Below, in pieces: positions 1 through 6,496 of a DNA stretch of 11,027 nucleotides. The DNA lies in NCBI GenBank assembly GCA_017483405.1, contig JAFUWP010000064.1, positions 1 to 11,027 of the forward strand. The letters are read 5' to 3'. Under the pieces are notes generated by a model that had not been told where the DNA came from, searched no databases, and saw only the letters and a program-made list of their open reading frames with translations. A program made the translations under genes and the position numbers. Position 1 is the first letter of the stretch; each line of letters opens with the position of its first letter. This stretch comes from Oscillospiraceae bacterium. GTDB taxonomy: Bacteria > Bacillota > Clostridia > Oscillospirales > Ruminococcaceae.

Positions 1-611
1 ATCTGGATGCGCGCTCCGGTTCTGATGCGTTCCCGTCTGTCAGCGTTTACAAGAAGGCTCTCGATAAGTTCTGCGCTACTGGTCTTGACATTCAGGTAAC
101 CGAACTCGATGCTACTGTCAACGATACCGACCATTTTGCAGAACAGGCTCAGTATTATTCTGATATTATGGATGTTATCGCAGAACATAAAGATGAAATC
201 TCTGCTGTTGTCTTCTGGGGCACTACAGATGATATGAGCTGGAGAGCATCTAAATATCCGCTTCTGTTCAATGAGGATTACACGGCAAAGCCGGCTTTCG
301 ATGCCATCGTAGACGGTCTGGAAGTTACCGTTCCTGCCGAGACGGAAACCGAAACAGAATCCGATACACAGGATACCTCTGCTCCGGATTCCGAAATTCT
401 CTGGGGCGATGCTGACAACTCCGGTGAAGTCAATATTCTGGATGTTATCATCATCAATAAGGCCATTCTTGGAAAAGAAGAACTGACCGAGGCAGGCCTG
501 AAAAATGCAGATACCAATCAGAACAATGCTCCTGATTCTACAGACTCCCTGAACATCATGAAATTGATTGTCGGTCTGCTGTCTGCGGAAAATCTGCCCA
601 TTGTTAAATAA
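1..611 (+). CDS. GH10 endo-1,4-beta-xylanase with C-terminal type I dockerin (3' part only)
   Basis: This is the C-terminal 202 residues of a secreted xylan-cleaving enzyme; the reading frame is open from base 3 and the start lies left of the window. The GH10 part runs to about base 320. It contains the family nucleophile motif VTELD, with the Glu codon at 102-104, and the late-barrel motif FWGTTDDMSW. A short Glu/Thr-rich linker follows, then a dockerin from about 402 to 590. The dockerin has two 12-residue calcium loops, DADNSGEVNILD and DTNQNNAPDSTD, each followed by a helix. By family knowledge, dockerins dock enzymes onto cohesins of a scaffoldin, so this enzyme is probably cellulosomal. 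The loop positions usually linked to cohesin recognition differ between repeats (Ile-Leu in the first, Ser-Thr in the second), so the two binding faces are not equivalent. The stop is TAA at 609-611, followed directly by a strong terminator. The family call is secure; xylan as substrate is inferred from the family. Confidence 0.93.
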   Translation, partial: LDARSGSDAFPSVSVYKKALDKFCATGLDIQVTELDATVNDTDHFAEQAQYYSDIMDVIAEHKDEISAVVFWGTTDDMSWRASKYPLLFNEDYTAKPAFDAIVDGLEVTVPAETETETESDTQDTSAPDSEILWGDADNSGEVNILDVIIINKAILGKEELTEAGLKNADTNQNNAPDSTDSLNIMKLIVGLLSAENLPIVK

Positions 612-631
612 TTCATCATTCTGATAAAAAT

Positions 632-663
632 AAATCCCTGCTTTCCGGTGAAAGCAGGGATTT
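632..663. terminator. Rho-independent, probably bidirectional terminator between convergent genes
   Basis: A perfect 13-bp stem (632-644 with 651-663) closes a 6-base loop, CCGGTG. On the + strand the stem runs into TTTTTT, so it terminates the xylanase transcript. On the - strand the stem is followed by a T-rich TTTATTTTTA stretch. It lies 11 bases past the stop of the dehydratase remnant, so it can serve that transcript too. Confidence 0.9.
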
Positions 664-674
664 TTTATATCTTA

Positions 675-890
675 TCAGGAATGGACAAGTACTTTTTTGT
701 TGAATTCTTCCGGTGTGACGAATGTCGGTACAATGTCATGCAGAGCCTGCACCGCCAGTGCTTCATCATTTTCAAATGCCGCATCACGCAGTTCGCGAAG
801 CTGATGAATGAACTTTTCCGGATTGATTTCAATCTGCTTGCCGATGAAAATTAATTTATTTTTCGTCTTCTGAAGTCCTTCTTCATTCAT
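675..890 (-). pseudogene. 3' remnant of the CapD-type nucleotide-sugar dehydratase
   Basis: This 71-residue open frame begins MNEEGLQKTKNK and matches the extreme C-terminal tail of CapD/EpsC-type 4,6-dehydratases, which typically reads EELL-M-x-EEGL followed by IG-x-P/Q-IE and a helical end. It overlaps the stop of the upstream fragment by 8 bases in another frame. The ATG used here is almost certainly an internal Met of the ancestral protein. There is no convincing Shine-Dalgarno sequence in front of it, only the dehydratase coding sequence. It is best read as the back end of one broken gene shared with 883-2160. Whether it is translated by coupling through the ATGAATGA junction cannot be judged, and the tail alone lacks any catalytic domain. 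Confidence 0.78.
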
Positions 891-2160
891 GAGTGGAAAT
901 CATCACAAATTTTTTCACGTTATGGAACTGCGCCAGTGTTGCCGTATTGAACGTGCCGAGTACATTGTTCTTGATTGCCTCCATCGGAGATACTTCCATC
1001 AGAGGCACATGCTTGTGCGCCGCCGCATGAAATACCACCTGCGGCTTATATCTCGAAAAAATCTGATTCATCCGGTAATAATCCCGTACTGATGCAATCA
1101 GTGTCACAAGATTCAGATTCTTACCATATTCCATGATAAGTTCCTGCTGAATTTCATAAGCATAATTCTCGGAAATATCGACAATAATCAGCTGTTGCGG
1201 ATGATATTTTGCAATCTGTCTGACCAGCTCCGAACCGATAGAACCGCCGCCGCCTGTTACCATGCAGACTTTACTGGTAATAAAATTCTGAATATCATGA
1301 TTATCAAATTTAATCGGGTCACGGCCGAGCAGGTCTTCTACATTAATATCACGTACCTGCGTGAGCAGAGTCGGTCGGGATTCATCAAAAATCAGATTCC
1401 CTAAGAACGGAATCACCTTCACCGGCAACTGCGTATGAGAACAGATTTCAAGAATCCGTTTTCTGTCTTCCTCCATACAGGACGGGATGCAGAAAATAAT
1501 CTGTTCTATCTGTTTTTCCTCAATAAAACGCTGAATGTCCGCGGATGTGCCGACAATCTGTACGCCTTCGATTTCCGTGCCGATTTTGGTTTTATCATCA
1601 TCAATGATGCAGACAGGCTCGAATTCGGCTTTCGCCTTATGTTCGCAGTTCTGCGTTTCATGACAGGTATGTATCTCCTTGAGAATTGTCCGGCAGGCCT
1701 GTCCTCCGCCGATTATCATCGTGCGTTTGTATCTGGCTTCGGCGCGTCCGGCATTGGTCAGGTCGATGAATGTCGTCCTGAAAATGTTACGGAACAGACA
1801 AGTTCCCACGATGGAAATCAAGCCGTAGAACATGGTATATCTCACCGGAGTAGTTCCGCGGAACAGATACGTGAAAAAACATGACCCCAGAATTCCTATC
1901 AGAACTCCGACAGCGCATGAAATATAATCTTTTTTATTAAAATATCTCCATAATTTGTGATATGCGCCGCTGATTGTCAGTCCGGTCAGACAGCATACAA
2001 CACCAGTCAGGATGGAAACGCTCAAATCTCCACGCGATAAACCGTCTTCCAGAAGAAGAAGTATAAAATTCGCAAGCAGAGCCGCTATGATGATGATAAA
2101 TGCATCTGCGACTGCGAGCATAATTTTCCGAACCTGAAAATTCTTAAAAAATTCTTTCAT
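883..2160 (-). pseudogene. Membrane nucleotide-sugar 4,6-dehydratase (CapD/EpsC/PglF type), 5' part, truncated by internal deletion and frameshift
   Basis: Intact members convert UDP-GlcNAc, or a similar NDP-sugar, to the 4-keto-6-deoxy sugar for surface polysaccharide or glycoprotein glycan synthesis. The 425 residues seen have four N-terminal membrane segments (about 11-37, 46-66, 80-100, 107-125). A first nucleotide-binding fold with GGGQA (151-155) follows, then the catalytic short-chain dehydrogenase fold with TGGGGSIGSE (302-311) and HAAAHKHVPLME (378-389). The protein then reads FVMIST and stops after two unrelated residues. Intact relatives continue as STDKAVNP and have roughly 600 residues. 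The Asp-Lys of TDK, the downstream catalytic residues and most of the substrate-binding lobe are absent, while the C-terminal tail resumes in another frame at 890. The gene has its own sigma-A promoter (2238-2266) and a purine-rich leader before its ATG. Activity is very unlikely unless the gap is an assembly error. Confidence 0.85.
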
Positions 2161-2237
2161 TCCCTCTCATCCTTCACTCTTATATTTTGTTGCCACCACT
2201 ATTTTTTATAGTCCGATAATAAACCGAACATATTAAT

Positions 2238-2266
2238 AGTGTACCATAAAACGATATAAATGTCAA
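2238..2266 (-). promoter_or_regulatory. Sigma-A type promoter for the dehydratase gene
   Basis: Read on the - strand there is a perfect -35 TTGACA (2266-2261), a 17-base spacer and a -10 TACACT (2243-2238), followed by an AT-rich start region. Transcription should begin near 2230, leaving a leader of about 70 bases before the ATG at 2160. It lies downstream of the pilus operon terminator, so the dehydratase is transcribed independently of the pilus genes. Confidence 0.85.
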
Positions 2267-2314
2267 GTAGCAGAAAATGTATTTTGCTGTTTTTTGTCAG
2301 ATATTGCTGAAATT

Positions 2315-2346
2315 CAAAAAAGTCAGCCCGAACGGACTGACTTTTT
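2315..2346 (-). terminator. Rho-independent terminator of the pilus operon
   Basis: The stem pairs 2317-2326 with 2337-2346 (core GTCAG/CTGAC). After one C/A mismatch it adds two more G-C pairs around a GAAC-type tetraloop. On the - strand the hairpin ends in a run of six T. It starts 15 bases past the lipoprotein stop codon. The same hairpin is also followed by TTTTTATTTTT on the + strand, so it could work in both directions, though no + strand gene enters it. Confidence 0.88.
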
Positions 2347-2361
2347 ATTTTTGATGCTGTA

Positions 2362-3639
2362 TTACGTAATTTCTGAGCCGGTATCATCCGCAAAGAAGGA
2401 AATCTGCACACCGTTTTCCAGTGCGAAGATATAAACTGCTGTGCCGTCTCCTATCGGATTATGATTCCATGCAGTATAATCATACTGAATTTCATCCGGT
2501 GCGCCGTAGATTTCTCTGAGCTGTTTCGTCCAGCCGGAATAACTGCTGATGCCGGCATCAAAATAGTTCACTCCTACCAGCCCCAGACTCGTAAAACACA
2601 GTACGGCATTACAATTTTTTCCGAGATACGGAACATTTTCATATTCCATAATCAGTTCCCACGGCTGACCGGCTTCTTCCGTCTGATATTCGTATAACTG
2701 CGTATAGGCTGACATTTTAGATTTTTCGGTTTCGGCACTGCCGTAGAATTCCAGACCGTTCAGAAGAAAATCTTCTTTTCTGTCTGCGGTTTCGGGGAAG
2801 GATACTGTCGTGACTGCCGTAGTCACGGATGTTTCTGCGGATGTGCTTGTTCCGGATGTTGTTGTCGTGGTGGTGGAAGTCTGTACTGTCTCCGTAAAGG
2901 ATGTAACCGAAGTTTCCGGCTGTTCCGACAGGATTTCAGAATTATCCGGTTTATCTGTTTCCGGTTCGGGTTCTGTATCTTCCTGATTCTGCACGGTCGA
3001 AGTGACTGTCTGTCTCCGGAGGACTGCGGTGCTTACGGAAGTCGTTTCTTCTGTATTCTGCATTTCTGTTTCTGATGCCGTCTCCGTAACGGCAGAGACT
3101 ATCGGCGTTCTGATTTCCGGTACAGGAATATAGGCATTTTCCTGTTTTTGATAACTCTTATCCGGAGAATCGACAGTCGCATAAATGGAAATCTGTACAC
3201 CTTCTTCCAGATTGAACAGATATACCGATGTATTCTTCCCCAGCGGATTCTGATACCATGATGCCATCCCCGTGCCTTCTTCGTCAGGCATTCCGTATAC
3301 TGTCTCTATTTTGTCGAGCCATCCGCGATAATCATCATTATGTTCTGTATCGTGATAATTCAAACCAATCAGACCGTTTTGATTAAAGCACAGTGTCAGG
3401 TCACAGGCCGTATCAAACAGAGACATATCCGTATAATCGAGCATTTTCTGAATCTGATGATTTTCTTCTTTTTCACGTTCTGCGATGAGAGTTTCACTCC
3501 CGAATCTGTTTTTTATCTCCTCATATCCGGCGAACCATTCCAGACCCATCATCGGAAGGAGCGCATCTTCCGAGATTTCCGAACAGCCTGATATTATCAG
3601 CATAAACAGCATCAGCACCGCGATGATATTTTTTTTCAT
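2362..3639 (-). CDS. Secreted lipoprotein with two copies of an unrecognised domain, last gene of the pilus operon
   Basis: The product is 425 residues and has no function I recognise. It begins with a lipoprotein signal peptide, MKKNIIAVLMLFMLIISGC, with the lipobox Cys at 19, so it should be tethered to the outer face of the membrane. Domain copy 1 spans about 31-154 and copy 2 about 293-417. They share the ordered motifs LCF, GL(I/V)G(L/V)NY-x-D, GW, YG-x-PDE, NP(L/I)G and GVQIS. Between them is a linker of about 135 residues rich in Thr, Ser and Glu, with a Thr run near 255-261. ATG 3639 is chosen over the upstream in-frame ATG at 3699. It has AAAGGAGG at the right spacing and starts exactly at the signal peptide. 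The ATG overlaps the sortase stop (ATGA), so translation is probably coupled. It may be an accessory or checkpoint factor for pilus assembly, but that rests only on position. Confidence 0.85.
   Translation of the reverse strand: MKKNIIAVLMLFMLIISGCSEISEDALLPMMGLEWFAGYEEIKNRFGSETLIAEREKEENHQIQKMLDYTDMSLFDTACDLTLCFNQNGLIGLNYHDTEHNDDYRGWLDKIETVYGMPDEEGTGMASWYQNPLGKNTSVYLFNLEEGVQISIYATVDSPDKSYQKQENAYIPVPEIRTPIVSAVTETASETEMQNTEETTSVSTAVLRRQTVTSTVQNQEDTEPEPETDKPDNSEILSEQPETSVTSFTETVQTSTTTTTTSGTSTSAETSVTTAVTTVSFPETADRKEDFLLNGLEFYGSAETEKSKMSAYTQLYEYQTEEAGQPWELIMEYENVPYLGKNCNAVLCFTSLGLVGVNYFDAGISSYSGWTKQLREIYGAPDEIQYDYTAWNHNPIGDGTAVYIFALENGVQISFFADDTGSEIT
2389..3549 (-). repeat. Duplicated domain within the lipoprotein (copies 3178-3549 and 2389-2763)
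   Basis: This is a protein-level repeat, not a DNA-level repeat. Copy 1 (3178-3549) and copy 2 (2389-2763) each have about 125 residues. Matched landmarks occur in the same order: LCF, then G-L-x-G-x-N-Y, then Y-x-G-W, Y-G-x-P-D-E, W-x-x-NP-x-G, then VY-x-F-x-LE-x-GVQIS. The copies have diverged substantially outside these motifs, so the duplication is old. The Thr/Ser/Glu linker lies between them. Confidence 0.85.
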
Positions 3640-4268
3640 GTCTGCGCCTCCTTTCTGACCGCCCTGATGGTAACACGGCTCTGTCCGCTGAGAGTACATG
3701 TGAACAAGGTCAAATCCCAGTCTTCTCCTGAACCGAACTGCATGGCATCGACATCCGTACCGCCGACTGTCTGAATGTTATCAACTTCATAATTCCAGAT
3801 TTTTCCGGAGGCATCCGTAAACAGAATTTCAGACCCTGAATGCAGTTCCCCGATTCTTCCGAAATGACTCCGGTAATTATGCGCCGCGATAATCATATTA
3901 TCTTCCAGATAACTGCCTTGATACCGGCAGGGAGAAATTTTCAGATTCGGATAACTCCACTCATTCATGACAGGGAGTTCTATTTCCAGTTCCGGAATCG
4001 CAATCACACCGATATAGATAGTTTCATCAATCTGAATGACGGGTTCTGTCGGGGCTGACAGGGTTTCATATTCCGCGAACAAATCATATTTGATTTCGGC
4101 GGGGATGGTTTCGGATGGTTCAGGGAATTCCGCCTTGATTTCTTCCAGAACGGTTTTCGCCTGTTCTCCGCCTTTTTTATCCTCATTGATATTATACACA
4201 CAAAGGGATAACGCTGAAATGAGCAGCGTTATCCCGACAGCAAAGCATATTTTCGGTGCTTTTTTCAT
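3636..4268 (-). CDS. Second sortase (transpeptidase), class uncertain
   Basis: This is a 210-residue membrane-anchored cysteine transpeptidase with one N-terminal hydrophobic segment (about 7-26) and no C-terminal membrane segment. The beta-barrel sortase domain starts near 85 (IGVIAIPELEIELPV). It carries the expected triad: His130 in IIAAHNYRSHF, Cys191 in LTLFTCT, and Arg198 in SRVTIRA. It lacks the N-terminal lid and C-terminal anchor of class C pilin polymerases, so it more likely attaches proteins to peptidoglycan. Candidates are the finished pilus or the LPQTG protein encoded just upstream. The short form and TLFTCT-GG/SG-x-x-RVT-x-R arrangement are common in clostridial sortases, but I cannot assign class B, D or E from motifs alone. 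Start ATG 4268 overlaps the upstream stop by 4 bases and has AAGGA 9 bases before it, inside the upstream gene. Its stop overlaps the lipoprotein start the same way. Confidence 0.9.
   Translation of the reverse strand: MKKAPKICFAVGITLLISALSLCVYNINEDKKGGEQAKTVLEEIKAEFPEPSETIPAEIKYDLFAEYETLSAPTEPVIQIDETIYIGVIAIPELEIELPVMNEWSYPNLKISPCRYQGSYLEDNMIIAAHNYRSHFGRIGELHSGSEILFTDASGKIWNYEVDNIQTVGGTDVDAMQFGSGEDWDLTLFTCTLSGQSRVTIRAVRKEAQT
3647..3654 (-). promoter_or_regulatory. Strong Shine-Dalgarno site fixing the lipoprotein start
   Basis: The site is AAAGGAGG on the - strand, 7 bases before ATG 3639 and wholly inside the 3' coding end of the preceding sortase gene. It supports ATG 3639 over the in-frame ATG at 3699, which has no comparable site. 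Confidence 0.85.
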
Positions 4269-5545
4269 TCTTCATCGTCCTTCTTGCCTAGCTTTATGCC
4301 GATGCTTATCATCAAAATGCCGCCGCATGTCAGCAGCGGAACGGGATACCAGAGCTGTCCTGTCTGCGGAAGTTTGGTTATCTGCACACTGTTTCCCGAA
4401 CCTGAACCACTGCCCGAACCGTTTCCGTTTCCAGTTCCTGAGCCTGAACCGTTTCCGCTCCCTGAACCCGAACCGCTTTTTGATGTTGTTGTCACTGTTG
4501 TTTTTGTAGTGCTGGTTGTCTGACTTCCGCCATCCGTCACCGTGCCGCTTGTCGTGGTATGAATCTCACTCGAAGAAAGGTCGGTTACAGTATCCGTCTG
4601 ATAGCCGGTTCTGGTCGTTTCGGAACTTCCGGCATCGGTAGTGGAATTATCCGGCGGTGTGGTATCGGTGATAATATCCGTCATAGAGCTTTCATCGGCA
4701 GTAGTAGTTTCTTCTTCCCAGTCATCCCATGTAAAAGAACTGTCACGATACGGTGGCTGGACGGTATTCACTACAACATATTCCGTGATATTATCCCGAT
4801 AGCTGACAGTATAATATCTCGGAATTTCCTTTTCTATCACATACCATTCTGACATCGTTTTATCTGTCCATGAATATTCCCAGTGATTCTGTTCGTTGAG
4901 TTCTTTGGTTTCAAACAGTTCGCCGTTTCTGTAGATTTCAACTGTAATGCTGGCATCTTTGATACGCTTGACATCCTGTGCTTCTTCTTTATTTTTCATC
5001 CAGACTTTGCGGACGGTATAATCTGTCTGATTCTCATCCAGAGTCGCATCACGGACTTTCGCGACAGAAACCACATTATCCGATTTCGAGGCATCTACTG
5101 TAATAATAGACGGTATCGCCTTCCATGAGCGATAGTCCGTTTTCAGTTTTTCCGCGGTCAGCAGATACATGCCGCTCGGCAATCCTGAAAAAGTAATATA
5201 TCCTTCCGCATCCGTCACACCCGTCTGAAGTGGTTCGATTTTATCTTTCAGCGCGTAATTTTTCAGAGTCGATGCAAAATCCGTCAGTTCCGATGCCGTC
5301 AGATTTTCCAGCAGTACAGTATCCTGATACTGCACAAAATCTTCCGAATACGTGAATTTTTCATCCTCCAGCGTTCCCAGAAGATAAATATTCCAGTGCA
5401 TATCCGATAAAATCGTATTCTGTTCTTCATCGAAACATCTTAGCGTAATGCTTGTCGTCCCTGCGGAAAAAACAGAAAGCGGCATCATCCACAGAAAAAA
5501 ACACATCACAGCTAAAAAAATTCTGATTCTCTGCCTGATTTTCAT
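4265..5545 (-). CDS. LPQTG-anchored minor or basal pilin with one Cna-B domain
   Basis: The product is a 426-residue surface protein. The signal peptide is about 1-28, ending PLSVFSA. An N-terminal pilin-like beta domain (about 31-155) includes GYITFSGLPSGMYLLTAE. A Cna-B domain spans about 175-262, with the isopeptide-type Lys180 in VRKVW, Glu238 in VIEKE and Asn260 in VVNT. A Ser/Thr/Asp-rich stalk (263-356), a Gly-Ser/Asn stretch (357-385), the sorting signal LPQTG (392-396), a membrane segment (about 399-418) and a charged tail KKDDEE follow. Small size, one Cna-B domain and position after the class C sortase fit the wall-proximal base subunit. A minor shaft subunit remains possible. The gene starts 22 bases after the class C sortase, with a G-rich AGGGGG site ahead of ATG 5545, and is translationally coupled to the second sortase by an ATGA overlap. 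The long flexible stalk would help it span the wall. Confidence 0.9.
   Translation of the reverse strand: MKIRQRIRIFLAVMCFFLWMMPLSVFSAGTTSITLRCFDEEQNTILSDMHWNIYLLGTLEDEKFTYSEDFVQYQDTVLLENLTASELTDFASTLKNYALKDKIEPLQTGVTDAEGYITFSGLPSGMYLLTAEKLKTDYRSWKAIPSIITVDASKSDNVVSVAKVRDATLDENQTDYTVRKVWMKNKEEAQDVKRIKDASITVEIYRNGELFETKELNEQNHWEYSWTDKTMSEWYVIEKEIPRYYTVSYRDNITEYVVVNTVQPPYRDSSFTWDDWEEETTTADESSMTDIITDTTPPDNSTTDAGSSETTRTGYQTDTVTDLSSSEIHTTTSGTVTDGGSQTTSTTKTTVTTTSKSGSGSGSGNGSGSGTGNGNGSGSGSGSGNSVQITKLPQTGQLWYPVPLLTCGGILMISIGIKLGKKDDEE
4391..4477 (-). repeat. Low-complexity Gly-Ser/Gly-Asn coding repeat in the minor pilin stalk
   Basis: About 29 residues alternate Gly with Ser, Asn or Thr, directly before the LPQTG signal. 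The DNA uses mixed GGT/GGG/GGA/GGC and TCG/AGT/AGC/TCA codons, so it is an imperfect repeat and the flexible linker appears selected at protein level. The antisense reading gives a spurious Pro-Glu repeat frame. Confidence 0.8.
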
Positions 5546-5567
5546 CTGTTCCGCCCCCTGTCCGTAA

Positions 5568-6434
5568 TTATATTCTGTATTGATGCTTTTTATAATTTTT
5601 CCGCATTTCTTCCAGCGTTTTATTTTTCTTCTTCCTGCCCGAAATGTTCCAGATAATCATCAGAATCAGCAGTAACGGCACTGCCGCGAACGGCATCACC
5701 TTCATCGGGTCAACCTGCACCGCATCCGCCGAAATTCTTACCCTGCTTTCATAAACCGTATCAATCCGCTTTGACCGCAGTAACAGCCGGTGCGAATTCA
5801 CTCCATAAGGCGTACATGTCACAAGTGTGACATAATCACCGCCGGAGATGATTTCCAGTTTATCGGATTCTGTCGGCAGAATCACCAGAATTTCTTCTAC
5901 TTCATAAGTCAGGACTTCGTTTAAAACGGTTATCGTGAACGTATCGCCGACTGTCATCTTATCCAAATCGGTGAACAGTCGGGCTGACGGCAGTCCGCGG
6001 TGTCCGGAAATGACTGCATGTGTATTTTCTCCGCCGACCGGCAGGCTCGACCCTTGCAGATGCCCTGCGGCTATCTGCAAAACGCCTTCGCTTGTGCCGT
6101 GATAGACAGGCAGTTCCACTTTGATGCTCGGAATTGAGATATAGCCCATAATGCCTGTACCGGAGATATTTAAAATATCCTCATAGCCGGAAACCTCCTC
6201 AAAATTGATAAACGGCGAGGAAATTCCGGCCAGTTTCTGGTTATACGCATGAGCCTGCGCGAGCATTCTTTCTGCTTCGCCGTTATCGAGCTGGGCAACG
6301 GCATCCTGATAGGTGGCAATGGAATGGGAGGCGATATGCGAATTCCACCAGTCGGAGAAACTGGGATACAGCATCACGGAGAGACCCACGAGGAAAATCA
6401 GAACAAATACAATTGTGGATAGATGTTTTCTCAT
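5568..6434 (-). CDS. srtC: Class C sortase, pilin polymerase
   Basis: The enzyme joins pilin subunits by cleaving their LPXTG-type signals and transferring them to the pilin-motif lysine of the next subunit, on the outer membrane face. The 288 residues show an N-terminal membrane segment (about 7-24) and a lid-like DWW (28-30) where class C enzymes have a conserved Asp-Pro-aromatic motif. The catalytic domain starts near MGYISIPSIKVELPVYHGT. His145 lies in ISGHRG, Cys207 in TLVTCTPYG, and Arg216 in NSHR. A C-terminal membrane segment (about 246-264) ends in a basic tail. Two membrane anchors and the TLVTCTPYG-x-NSHRLL signature are typical of class C. The Trp in place of the lid Pro is a variation. 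It begins 62 bases after the major pilin, with GGGAGGGG before ATG 6434, and a GC-rich hairpin in that gap may tune its expression relative to pilin. Confidence 0.94.
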   Translation of the reverse strand: MRKHLSTIVFVLIFLVGLSVMLYPSFSDWWNSHIASHSIATYQDAVAQLDNGEAERMLAQAHAYNQKLAGISSPFINFEEVSGYEDILNISGTGIMGYISIPSIKVELPVYHGTSEGVLQIAAGHLQGSSLPVGGENTHAVISGHRGLPSARLFTDLDKMTVGDTFTITVLNEVLTYEVEEILVILPTESDKLEIISGGDYVTLVTCTPYGVNSHRLLLRSKRIDTVYESRVRISADAVQVDPMKVMPFAAVPLLLILMIIWNISGRKKKNKTLEEMRKNYKKHQYRI

Positions 6435-6449
6435 GTGCCCCTCCCTGAT

Positions 6450-6468
6450 GTCCCCCGCGAGGGGGGAC
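6450..6468 (-). other. GC-rich intergenic hairpin between major pilin and class C sortase
   Basis: A 7-bp stem, GTCCCCC on one side and GGGGGAC on the other, encloses a 5-base loop. No T run follows on the - strand, so this is not a standard terminator. The C-rich arm can alternatively pair with the GAGGGG of the sortase ribosome binding site (6438-6443). Role inferred only: mRNA 3' end protection for pilin, or reduced translation of the sortase. Confidence 0.6.
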
Positions 6469-6496
6469 TTTGGGTGAAATCAGATATGATTCCGGA

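Noticed and set aside
278..517. 79-residue - strand frame opposite the dockerin
   Set aside because: It is a shadow of the xylanase/dockerin coding sequence, Ser/Val-rich because of the complement of the Glu/Thr linker.
1435..1884. 149-residue + strand open frame opposite the dehydratase
   Set aside because: The - strand frame here has clear dehydratase motifs; the antisense frame has no recognisable domain or ribosome site.
2199..2411. 70-residue - strand open frame between lipoprotein and dehydratase
   Set aside because: It overlaps the lipoprotein 3' end in another frame, runs through the operon terminator and the dehydratase promoter, and has no ribosome site or recognisable sequence.
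3640..3699. 20-residue N-terminal extension of the lipoprotein
   Set aside because: The extension MYSQRTEP... is polar, has no ribosome site and would bury the lipoprotein signal; AAAGGAGG marks ATG 3639.
4391..4477. CRISPR-like or tandem DNA repeat
   Set aside because: The repetition is codon-level Gly-Ser coding with no fixed repeat unit or spacers.
4284..4523. + strand frame with a Pro-Glu repeat
   Set aside because: It is the antisense reading of the Gly-Ser stalk of the minor pilin and has no start signals.
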